IMG/VR virus record: IMGVR_UViG_3300009149_000033
Location: 1 to 63,143 of that record
Reading direction: 5' to 3' (one strand)
Length of the DNA stretch: 63,143 nucleotides
Source: a virus
Position numbers and translations under genes: made by a program
Part shown: positions 17,087 to 26,400 of the stretch, one piece after another
How the letters are laid out: every line of letters begins with the position of its first letter
How positions within the stretch are numbered: the first letter of the stretch is position 1
Notes under the pieces: generated by a model
Seen by the model: the letters and a program-made list of their open reading frames with translations, nothing else
The model's database searches: none
Told to the model about the DNA's origin: nothing

Positions 17087-20000
17087 TTATATCGGTTCAT
17101 ACTGCCGTATTTCAGTTACTCTAAAGCTGTTGTCGTGCAACAACTCTCGAATTATAAGTTGGCGATGCTCGTAGTTGGTGTCATTTAAATTAAACTCAGG
17201 ATACTCAACTACAGGATCTAATCCTTCCCTATATGCCGATGATATTACCCTAGCCTGGTAATTGTTTAGAGGTACCAGAGCATCGCTGTAGGTAGCCTTA
17301 GGTACTGATGCTTCCACGCTTTCAGAGCTTTCAATAACAGAACCAAAAAAGTACATATCAACTATCCCCGTTGCCCCTGCGTCATAGTTATCTGTGCTCC
17401 AGAAACTCCTTTTAATACCTTCACCTATGTCATCTAACATGTTTACAGGATCTTCTACTAAAATACCTTGCTGTCCAGTTTCTGCTCCAGTCTCTCCAAA
17501 ACCAATAATAAGCATATCCTGATCCCAATTCCTCCACTGAACGCGATATTCAGACTCACTATACGATAAAAATATGCCACTCTCAGCAGAAGGAATATTA
17601 TAAACAGGATCGTTATCTAAAGAAGGTACCCTGGGGTTAGGAGTTCCTACAGGACCGGTTAATCCTAAATCGACTGCACCACTAGGCCCAGTAAAGCCAC
17701 TAATCCCTGTTGCGTAAGTTGAACCATCAGTATATATTACTTCTGATGTCAAAGGCACTTGAGTTTCTTGCCCCGTATAATCAGTAAATAAAGTATTAGG
17801 ATCTCCAGTAGGAAGCCCTGTAATTTCTGGGTTATCTGGATTACGCGGGTATGGGTCTGGATCCGGATCTGAAAAATTCAAAACAAAATTAATACCTGTA
17901 TCTCCATACCCTGGATAATGTTGTAACAGGCTGTCAGGCAAAGAGTAAGAGTGAGAGATAAGACCATTAAGTACAAGCTTCCTTTGAACTTCATTAAGCC
18001 TAACATCGACGTTAAAGACTACATCCCTTTCAAGCTCAAAATTATATTCATTACTAGCACCGCTAAACGGTTTGTTTATCTCTGCGGTCTCATGATCAAT
18101 AATATTTGTTATAACATACCTTTGGTCTTCGTAAAATACTCTATTAGACAGAGTAATCGGGTCCCACTTAATAACTGCAACATTTTTGACAGTTATTGTG
18201 TCACCTCTTCTTGTACTTCTTAAATCTGTTAACCTGGATTTTATTATCCTACTACTCCCTAGTAACTTTACAGAACCATATTTAAGGTCATCCGGAACCT
18301 TATTTACAAAGTCTAAATAATCATTTACTCTTAACTCTCTATTAGGATAATACTGTTCGATCATTGTTGTAGAGATAGGTAAAGTTTTACTTCCCTCATT
18401 TATAGTAGAAAGAGGTAGGTCTGTGCCAGAACTATTAAACTTTTTTATTTCTAGGTCTGAGTATAAATTAATGTTTCTATGAGTTTTATAGTCACAGACT
18501 CTATTGTATTCTATATCCCCCGACTTGTCTTGGCCTATAATAGTAAAACCTGCCTGTAAATCTTTATGCGCAGCGGTTTGACCCTCATACGTATTTACAG
18601 GAGTGTCAGGATACTCAGAATAAACAAAGTGAGCGTCATCGTTATATGTCTGTACAAAAGGAGGAGTGCCCTTATACAGTTGAGTGCTCGCAGGGATATT
18701 TTTATCTAAATACTTATCATTAAGTACTATATTATTATCTGTGTCCTCTAAATACTCCGGACTAAACATAAGTTCAAACTCATTTAAATTACCGCTATTA
18801 TTCTTAAAAGAACCTTGAGCTCCTTGCTTTTCAAAAGAATTTAAAGAAAAAGTGTCAGAAGAATTTAAAACAGAAGAATTAGAAAGATTAAAGACTCTGT
18901 ACCTATACCCTATTTTAAGGACTGTCTCATCTTCTGTGTATGGATATAAAGAATTATACGTAGGACTTAAATCAGGTATGATGGTGTAGTTGTCATAAGA
19001 ATTAAATACTGTATCAGGTATAGAACCCTCTAATTCGTCCGGGGTCATGACATACTTACGATTATAATGCGTATAGTAAAAATCAAACTTTAAAAAACTG
19101 CATGATGGAGGTATAAAATTTAATCTAATATGACCTAATAAAGGTTTGATAGAAAAAACAGCATTTTCAACTTCTAAAAAATTTATAATCCTATAAGGGA
19201 ATATATCAGATCCTTTATTGGGTGGCACAAGATCTGCTGGAGGAAACTCAGAGCTAAGTAGTATGGTATTAGAGTCTATTACTTCTTCGACAGTATATAC
19301 TAGAGTGCTATCTAAATAATTTACAGCTGTTATGATTATTGTATCGTCTACAGCAACCGAAGAAAAATCAGCTGAAGTATCGACAACTATATTTGATCCC
19401 CTAGTAATTACTAAATTACCGTTTTCTACTAAAGACCCTACTGACACAACTACGTCGCTAGCTGTAGCAAGTTTACCCTTATTGGTCATTATAGGAAACT
19501 TATTCACTTGATGATCTAGAGTATCCCCGGATAAACTTGGGTCTTCTACGTTAAAAGGCCATAAAAGTTTATTTATAACAACATCAGTTCCTATTATTGT
19601 ATACTCTGCCCCTAAATTGTTATCTCCAGGAGCATCCTGTATTTCTGTCCTAAACTCTTTTATATAACTATTGGGCTTAGGGTACCTATCCGCGTAATAA
19701 TAGTCTACTCTTATTGTGCTATTAAAAGGCGGCAAAAAATTAAAAGTTACTATTCCCGTCCAAGGATCCAGGGAAAATATAGAATCATCTACCTTTAAAC
19801 CATTCACATAGACTATTAGATCTGACTCAGAAGCAGGGTTGCCTGCTGAGTCTAAAACTGGAAGTAAAGGCATTACGTATTGGTCTGAGTCCTCGGATAT
19901 AGCGTAATAAGCTGGTACGTTTTCCTCTCCAGGATTGTTTTGAATATCCCAGTCCTGAAACAATACTATAAACCCAGAAGTTAATCTAACCTCTGGCCAC

Positions 20001-21721
20001 GACCAATATTTTCTTGTGTCTTCATAAAAGGGAATAAGCTGGCATTCTGCGTCTCTATCGCAAGCTTGTGTTTCTTCCTCAACTGATTCTATAATAGAGT
20101 TATTTGTGGAATCGAAAAGTTTTGATGTTTCAGAGACTCTTATACTATAATTGGTACTAGAATTTTCTAGTTCAGAGTAACCATATTGATTAATAAATAT
20201 TTCTTTAGCTTGAGAACTAGAGATAGGCTCCTGCGGCTCTGTTATAGAAAATTGAGCTCCGGACTGAAAAGTATCATCAATAAAAAGGCTATAAATATAT
20301 ACTTGTTTTTCTATAAAATTTTTAGTGTCTTTTCTAGCGTAAAACCTACTTTCTACGTCAACTACTTTTACGACTCCATCCTCAACTATTACATGATAAC
20401 CCTCAGGTAACCCGTCCCGTGTACTTAAAACTTTTTTAACATTTTTTTGAAAATAGGGCAGGTCAATAATCTCTTGGTCAAATTGTTTATAGCTGTTGTC
20501 CTGTACTTGTTCAGGGATATTATAAAAGTCAAAAGTTTCCGTATACTTTTTACCCTTAAATATTAGCTCATTGCTAGGGTATAAATCTGATAAATTTATT
20601 CTATACTCGCCGTCTCCGTCTCTTGTATATACTAGAGTGTTGCTATTATAAACAACGCTGGAAGAGTCAGATAAAGTTATTACTTCGTCGGTACTGTTTA
20701 TAGAACTTATTGTCCCTGTATATTCCCACTCTGAAGATATTAAAGTAGAAGTAGACGAAGAATCCTTTGTTGCGAAATATTTAATTTCATCCCCTATTTC
20801 TAACACTGTAGGACTTATTAGAGAATCGTTTCCCTGCGCGTTTCTACTGTAAAACTTTGTACTGCTTGTGTAAACAACTATCTTATTGTTTGTAAGTTTT
20901 ATAACTCTTGTGTCCAGGTCTATAGAGTGTAAGACACCAGTACTCCACCCCTCTTGCCCTGTCTCTACTGCCGTAAGATAAACTCTAGAGGCAACATAAG
21001 TTACGACGTACATCTTATCAGAATAATAAACTATCTCGCTACTAGAATTAGTCTCATATTCAGGAGTACAATCTCCTCTTTTATCAATATTTTCTGTCCA
21101 TACTAATCTTGTGTCATAGAGGACGTGTGCTGGTCTTATTAAATCCAGGAAAAACTTTAAGTCACTTATTATAGAGCCAATGTCACTAGAACTACCTACG
21201 TTGTCCATAGCAATATCAAAAAACATTTTATGCGTGTCTTTAACTGTATAAGATGTTTTTTTTATTCTAAGAGAAAGATAAACTTCTTTTAAAATTACAG
21301 GAAGGCTTAATATGTCTGATACTGTTGCTTCTAGATTATCCGGACGGCTGCCTCCAAAATATCCATTCCTAACATTTATTAAAAAGTCTCGATACTCGGT
21401 ATCCGCAAGATTCTCGTTTATAGAGCGCTCACCAAGAAAAAGCATATCACCAAGAACCAAAAATAGATTTTCTGCCCTGGTTTCAGTGTGAAATTTATCA
21501 TCACTGACTTCGGAAGAGGAAAACTCAAAACGAGCAAATTCTTCTGCCACCGATCTAAAGAATTCAGCTAGATTAGTGTTTGTACTTCTAGTATAGTTAC
21601 TAGGCAGCTTATCAAGCATACTAGCTTGAATAGTACGAACTCTACTCAATAGACTCTTCTGGTACTCTACTCCTGTGCCAAATCTTTGTCCTTCAACCTT
21701 ATTCTGTGTACTATTATCCAT
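17087..21721 (-). CDS. Large baseplate/tail protein with gpI-like N-terminus
   Basis: A 1544-aa protein. Residues about 20-230 have the layout of tail protein I / XkdU-like baseplate proteins: LLSRVRTIQASMLDKLPSNY, a helical region, and FLDLIRPAHVLYDTRLVW, matching the 'kPahv.y' end of that domain. The rest is a chain of beta domains; one repeated type has a strand, a 'V-D' turn and a terminal G-x-V/I-x-F strand before a P...VxYxY strand (DLIVYVNGLKVDDSIF, GIVTFNFLPPFNSTIRVDYY, and again near GHIRLNFIPPSCSFLKFDFY). A short Gly-Thr/Pro tract (about 1345-1390) contains TGISGFTGPSG and GLTGPVG, echoing the collagen-like proteins upstream. It follows the adhesin block and probably links appendages to the baseplate. 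Confidence 0.75.
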   Translation of the reverse strand: MDNSTQNKVEGQRFGTGVEYQKSLLSRVRTIQASMLDKLPSNYTRSTNTNLAEFFRSVAEEFARFEFSSSEVSDDKFHTETRAENLFLVLGDMLFLGERSINENLADTEYRDFLINVRNGYFGGSRPDNLEATVSDILSLPVILKEVYLSLRIKKTSYTVKDTHKMFFDIAMDNVGSSSDIGSIISDLKFFLDLIRPAHVLYDTRLVWTENIDKRGDCTPEYETNSSSEIVYYSDKMYVVTYVASRVYLTAVETGQEGWSTGVLHSIDLDTRVIKLTNNKIVVYTSSTKFYSRNAQGNDSLISPTVLEIGDEIKYFATKDSSSTSTLISSEWEYTGTISSINSTDEVITLSDSSSVVYNSNTLVYTRDGDGEYRINLSDLYPSNELIFKGKKYTETFDFYNIPEQVQDNSYKQFDQEIIDLPYFQKNVKKVLSTRDGLPEGYHVIVEDGVVKVVDVESRFYARKDTKNFIEKQVYIYSLFIDDTFQSGAQFSITEPQEPISSSQAKEIFINQYGYSELENSSTNYSIRVSETSKLFDSTNNSIIESVEEETQACDRDAECQLIPFYEDTRKYWSWPEVRLTSGFIVLFQDWDIQNNPGEENVPAYYAISEDSDQYVMPLLPVLDSAGNPASESDLIVYVNGLKVDDSIFSLDPWTGIVTFNFLPPFNSTIRVDYYYADRYPKPNSYIKEFRTEIQDAPGDNNLGAEYTIIGTDVVINKLLWPFNVEDPSLSGDTLDHQVNKFPIMTNKGKLATASDVVVSVGSLVENGNLVITRGSNIVVDTSADFSSVAVDDTIIITAVNYLDSTLVYTVEEVIDSNTILLSSEFPPADLVPPNKGSDIFPYRIINFLEVENAVFSIKPLLGHIRLNFIPPSCSFLKFDFYYTHYNRKYVMTPDELEGSIPDTVFNSYDNYTIIPDLSPTYNSLYPYTEDETVLKIGYRYRVFNLSNSSVLNSSDTFSLNSFEKQGAQGSFKNNSGNLNEFELMFSPEYLEDTDNNIVLNDKYLDKNIPASTQLYKGTPPFVQTYNDDAHFVYSEYPDTPVNTYEGQTAAHKDLQAGFTIIGQDKSGDIEYNRVCDYKTHRNINLYSDLEIKKFNSSGTDLPLSTINEGSKTLPISTTMIEQYYPNRELRVNDYLDFVNKVPDDLKYGSVKLLGSSRIIKSRLTDLRSTRRGDTITVKNVAVIKWDPITLSNRVFYEDQRYVITNIIDHETAEINKPFSGASNEYNFELERDVVFNVDVRLNEVQRKLVLNGLISHSYSLPDSLLQHYPGYGDTGINFVLNFSDPDPDPYPRNPDNPEITGLPTGDPNTLFTDYTGQETQVPLTSEVIYTDGSTYATGISGFTGPSGAVDLGLTGPVGTPNPRVPSLDNDPVYNIPSAESGIFLSYSESEYRVQWRNWDQDMLIIGFGETGAETGQQGILVEDPVNMLDDIGEGIKRSFWSTDNYDAGATGIVDMYFFGSVIESSESVEASVPKATYSDALVPLNNYQARVISSAYREGLDPVVEYPEFNLNDTNYEHRQLIIRELLHDNSFRVTEIRQYEPI

Positions 21722-21858
21722 TTACGCTCTTCACAATGCTGTTTAGATAGTTATAAACTTCTATCAAATTTGTACCTAAATATCTTTTAACTTCTACCTT
21801 TTAATAAACTCTATAGTATTATTAGCTATATAATAAAAAAATTTTATAAAAAGGAATC
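21722..21858. other. 137-bp AT-rich intergenic spacer
   Basis: This is the longest gap in the structural block, between the 296-aa collagen-like gene and the 1544-aa gene. It holds no ORF of note. On the minus strand it starts with T-rich sequence (CCTTTTTATAAAATTTTTTT) that could assist termination, but there is no GC-containing stem. An AGAG-type ribosome site for the 1544-aa gene lies at the far end. No defensible promoter was found. Confidence 0.4.
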
Positions 21859-22749
21859 CTACTCCACTTCTATATAGTTTACCTTTACCTCTATATCTTC
21901 ACCGGCTTCATTAGCAACTTTTAACGAAACAGTATATGTTCCAGGAGTCGTGTAGATATTTTGAGGGCCTGTCTCAGAAGAACCGCGACCATCCCCAAAA
22001 GTCCAATCGTACTCCTCTAAACTTTCACCAGCACTTAAATCTGTAAAATCTACAGCTAACGGAGCACTACCCGATAAGGGTGTGCCCGAAAACTCAGAAC
22101 CAGGTTTAACTTGCCTTACTATCGTAGGCTTCGGCACGGACTCTCCCTCAGCGCCACGAGGCCCTGTTTCTCCTACTATCCCTACTCCAGGAAGTCCTGT
22201 ATGGCCCCTACTACCTTGCACTCCTTCTATACCTGTTACACCTAATATACCTGTTATACCTGTATAACCTGTTTCACCCTTTGGTCCTGTCTCTCCGCGA
22301 GGGCCTTCTAACGTGAAATTCCCATAACCCTTATATACTTCTATATCTTCCGGTTTTACTCTTTTTATACCTGTCAACCCAGCAGTACCATCTTGAGTCA
22401 ATTTAACCAACAGCAAAGGAACCTTCCCAGAGATATTAGCAAAGACTCTAATCTCGCCCGAAGACACTTTATTGTAAGAAATACTGGGAACAACTTCTAT
22501 CTGACCCTTATCCGTCAAAACTATAAGAGCATAAAGTATTCCATTTACTTCATTAAAGATTCTACTTGAGAGAGTCTTCATGTAGTTTGTTACTGTTTGC
22601 TGTACATCTATTTTTAGATCGTTGAAAAAAATCCAACGGTTATTTACTAAGGTAGAGCCGCCTTTGATAGTGTACACACTATCTCCATATACATTTCTAT
22701 CTTTTTCCTTTAAACCGAAGCTTTGTTTTTCTATTCTTTTAAGTCCCAT
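21859..22749 (-). CDS. Collagen-like fibre protein with PKD domain, 296 aa
   Basis: Three parts. Residues about 20-145 form an N-terminal domain shared with the 214-aa and 383-aa collagen-like proteins (GGSTLVNNRWIFFNDLKI aligns with SGSVVIDNKWVSYKSINY in the 214-aa protein, and both have a 'vkltQDGTaglt' / 'ilvQDGTndl' segment). Residues about 149-204 are uninterrupted or nearly uninterrupted Gly-X-Y triplets rich in GET, GPK, GIT and GVT; such tracts form a trimeric collagen triple helix. Residues about 217-296 form a PKD domain with the core DWTFGDGRG and a final TYTVSLKVANEAG strand. This suggests a short trimeric fibre with an adhesive tip. The ribosome site is poor (AGG at 8 nt). It follows the 214-aa gene by 27 bp. 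Confidence 0.9.
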   Translation of the reverse strand: MGLKRIEKQSFGLKEKDRNVYGDSVYTIKGGSTLVNNRWIFFNDLKIDVQQTVTNYMKTLSSRIFNEVNGILYALIVLTDKGQIEVVPSISYNKVSSGEIRVFANISGKVPLLLVKLTQDGTAGLTGIKRVKPEDIEVYKGYGNFTLEGPRGETGPKGETGYTGITGILGVTGIEGVQGSRGHTGLPGVGIVGETGPRGAEGESVPKPTIVRQVKPGSEFSGTPLSGSAPLAVDFTDLSAGESLEEYDWTFGDGRGSSETGPQNIYTTPGTYTVSLKVANEAGEDIEVKVNYIEVE

Positions 22750-22776
22750 ATTAAAACCTAAATTATTATAAGATTA

Positions 22777-23421
22777 TTAACTAAACGATTGAAAGGGAAA
22801 ATGAATAGTCCAACTAACACCAGTCAATCCTTGCTCCCCTATTTCTCCTTGGGCACCTATACCGTCTATTCCTGTCTCTCCTATATGCCCTGTTATCCCC
22901 CAGGGTCCCATTTGCCCTATTACCCCTGTTACTCCTCTAAGACCTGTATCTCCAGGCTCTATACCGCTCATACCTTGTGTACCAACTATATTCTTGTCTT
23001 TTATATTACCCGCGCCTGAAAAGACAACAATACTTGAGTCCGTTATACTTTTAAATGAATTAAGATCGTTAGTTCCATCCTGTACAAGTATAATCCCTAC
23101 AAAAGGTAAAAAAGTTGTGATTGCCGGAACAGGCACTCCGTTATTAGAAGAGTACTTAACTTGAGTACCTTCTGCCGTTCTAATCGTACCAAAGCTATCT
23201 ATTCCTATAACGAGCATCACGGAATAGCTTCTGTTTAAGAAAAATCTAGTACGAGGGGAAACTACTACATCCTTTATATAGTCCCTTATCTTATAATTTA
23301 TACTCTTATAAGATACCCATTTATTATCAATAACAACAGAACCAGAGCTTATGTTAACGGTATCCTCTGATATAGCTCTTACTTTTTTACCAGTTATTAA
23401 ATTATTATTAATCTTAATCAT
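22777..23421 (-). CDS. Collagen-like fibre protein, 214 aa
   Basis: N-terminal beta domain (about 15-140) of the type shared with the 296- and 383-aa proteins, including VVIDNKWVSYKSINYKI and VGIILVQDGTNDLNSF, followed by a Gly-X-Y tract (about 147-201; GLRGVTGVIGQMGPWG and GETGIDGIGAQGEIGEQG) and only about 13 residues after it (WTIHFPFQSFS). The 296-aa sister carries a PKD domain at that point, so this protein looks like a tip-less version, or one whose tip has been lost. AGGAAG precedes the ATG. It is probably trimeric and attached to the tail through the shared N-terminal domain. Confidence 0.85.
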   Translation of the reverse strand: MIKINNNLITGKKVRAISEDTVNISSGSVVIDNKWVSYKSINYKIRDYIKDVVVSPRTRFFLNRSYSVMLVIGIDSFGTIRTAEGTQVKYSSNNGVPVPAITTFLPFVGIILVQDGTNDLNSFKSITDSSIVVFSGAGNIKDKNIVGTQGMSGIEPGDTGLRGVTGVIGQMGPWGITGHIGETGIDGIGAQGEIGEQGLTGVSWTIHFPFQSFS

Positions 23422-23433
23422 ATTATCTTCCTA

Positions 23434-26400
23434 TTAATCAAATATCAAAGAAGGTCCTTTTTTACGGACAAAACCTGAAGGTGAAATCTCATTAGAGCCT
23501 AATGGTATATAAACTGTAACACCTCCATTTTCACACTCAGTTAAAGACCCAGACCCCTTAAAAACTGCTGCTGAAGCTTCTATGTCTGTGCCATCTACTG
23601 AGCTGTCTATTGTAGTGGTTGTATCTGTAACTATAATAGACCTTGTTACGGATTCTGTTTGGCTAAAAGAGTCAACTACAGTAAGCGTAACATTGTAGGT
23701 GCCTGTATTATTAAATACGTAAGAAAAAGTCTGAGCGCTAGAAACCGTACCTATACCAGATATCTCCCAAGCCCAAGTAGCTACCGAGTTATTAGATATA
23801 CCGTTAAATAGCACAGTTAAAGGAACTTTACCTGTAGATGGAGTCGCAAGAAATCCTATCTTTAGGTCAGAAGACCCAACAGTTATCTGAGCCGTTTTAT
23901 TTACAGTTATTAAAGAAGTTTCTTCTACGTTTAAATACCATATAATATCTACAGATACTGTATAAGTTCCGATGTTACTGTACACGTAGCTAGGTGTAAA
24001 CTCCTCAGAGTCAACTACACCGTCATTTGTAAAGTCCCACTGCACTTCACTTATAGTACTTGGCTGTCCATTAAGTAATGAAAAATTAACCGTTAGAGGA
24101 GCTTCTCCTGAAGAAGTAGAAGCAAATATGTATATATCCTCTACCACAGTAAAAGGCTCTACTACTGTGTATACTGTACTCTCCGTATCGGTAGCTTCAA
24201 GTTTAATGCTATAGGTTGCAGGAGCCAATATTTGTTGTGTAAAAACTTTATCCAGCGGATCAGTCGTACTCTTTGAAAAAACAACAATCTCTCCTAAACT
24301 AGGATCATCATAAATAATTTCCCAATCCCATTGTACTATACCAGAATCATTCACAGGAGTAATAATAAAAGTTTGTGGTACGTTCCCAGGAGTAGGAGCT
24401 ATGCTTATTTCAAGAGCGTCCGTTACGGTAACAGTTTTAGATACACTTGCATTAAACCCATATATATTATATACAGTCATTAAAGGATTAAACACCCCTA
24501 CTCCCGTATATGTGTGTAGAATAGTAGAACTTATAGTAGCACCTGTAAAACCATCCCCAAAGTCCCACTCCCAACCTGTTGGAGACCCTATGCTAGCATC
24601 TGTAAATAATCCAGTAAATGGTGTCTTGCCGCTATCTGGGGTAACTGTAAAATCAAGACTTAAGTCAGACACAAAAACTCTTAGTTCTGAAAGATTTGAA
24701 TCTCCCGCATTATAGTTAAAAACTGCTTCCGTAGGTAAACCTTCATCTAAGGTTAAAACAGCATCAAAAATACCTGCGGTAGTAAAGGTATGACTAACGC
24801 TGTAAGTAGCTCCTGGATTTGCTTTAAAATGGACCGGAGAACTATCCCCAAAATCCCACTTTAAAGTGTTAGGAGGTCCTCCTAAAATAGTAGTGGTGTA
24901 GGATACTGGATTATTTATGTACAAAGCATTAGGGTTAACAGTTATAGTAAGACCGATAACTACTAACTCAGTTGACGAGGATACAGTCTGTTTAGTGTAG
25001 TCTAATCCAGACACTCCAATATCTCTAGCAATAGCTTCTACCGTATAAGTACCTTCAGTGAGGTACCCACTATACTGCAATCCCGTAACATTAGAATCAG
25101 TATCTCCATTACCTAAATCCCAGGAGAAAGCCTCATACGGAGGGTCTGGTATAGGGTCTAAGGGTCTAGTAGCTCCTGTTACCCCGATATCAAAAGTTTT
25201 AGGCACACCCCCGTACCAGGCATCAGGGTAAGCTATAACACTATAACTTAATTCTTTTACAACTACAATGTATCCTACTTTAGTTTCGGTTGTTCCAGTA
25301 TCTCCATTTATATAAAGAGAAACAGTATAAACTCCCTCTCCTACGTATTCGTGCGTAGGACTTCTAGTAGTAGAAGTACCGCCATCACCAAAGTCCCAAT
25401 TCCAGGAAGTAGCTCCCGTATCATATAGGGGCTCAAACGAAACATTTACAGCATAATTAGCCCCTCCAAAAGTAGCTTTAGCTACTATCTCATTATCTAC
25501 ATCTTTGTAAATAAAATTTGTAGCATCCCCTTTAAGGCTTAAAACTAACCCGAAATAAAATGCTCCAACACCAGTTCTAGACTCACCCCACAAACCTACA
25601 GGATAGTTTGTATAAGATCCAGACCCAGGGATAGAAATACTAGAACCTATCCTAATGTAAGAAAAGCCTTCTTTTGTATCGGAGATAATAGAAGTAAAAG
25701 AGGGCCACGATATTCCTAAATTTTGTTGATTAGTACCTGTATATGTTATTCCTGTTCCAGACCATGTCGTGTCTGTTTGAGCTACATCTTGTAAATCTAT
25801 TGAATTGTAGGTCCAGGAACCGGGTGTAACCGCAGGAGTATCAATAACAGAATCTAGTATATCCGTGTCGCTATCTTTTGAACCATAAGGAAAACTACTA
25901 GAATCTCCGGGAGTAACACCTTCTGCTTGAAACTTAAAACACCCCATACCGTGATTATCAGCACCTTCAGCATTTAAATAAAAAGCATCTGAGTAACTAT
26001 GGGACCCGGTCACTGCTATCCAGTCATAAGGATTATCTACAGAATACTCTGCAGTAATAACACCACTAGTACGAGTAAGCCTACAATAGACTTTTCTAAA
26101 AGGAGAATAACTTACTGTAGCAGAGCCTATATTATCAAAAGTTAAAGTACCTGGATCGTACGTGAATCCTGTTTCTACAGCATCAGTAGAAGAATTTATA
26201 ACCAATATTTTTTGAGATATATTACCTGTATTTACATCTGCTAGAGCAAAGCACATTTCTAGTATAAAATCGCCGGTTAATGAAATACCCGCTGGAGTTA
26301 GTTGTACGCTAGTATTCCCATTCTGTACCGCTACATAACTACCGGAACCCACAGGCCTTTCCTCAAGCTCAAACTTATTAGCATCAGTAGTAAACTCAGA

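Noticed and set aside
21760-21850. T7-like promoter resemblance (TAATAATACTATAGAG) in the 137-bp spacer
   Set aside because: It matches only part of a single-subunit polymerase promoter, no such polymerase is encoded here, and there is no second copy.
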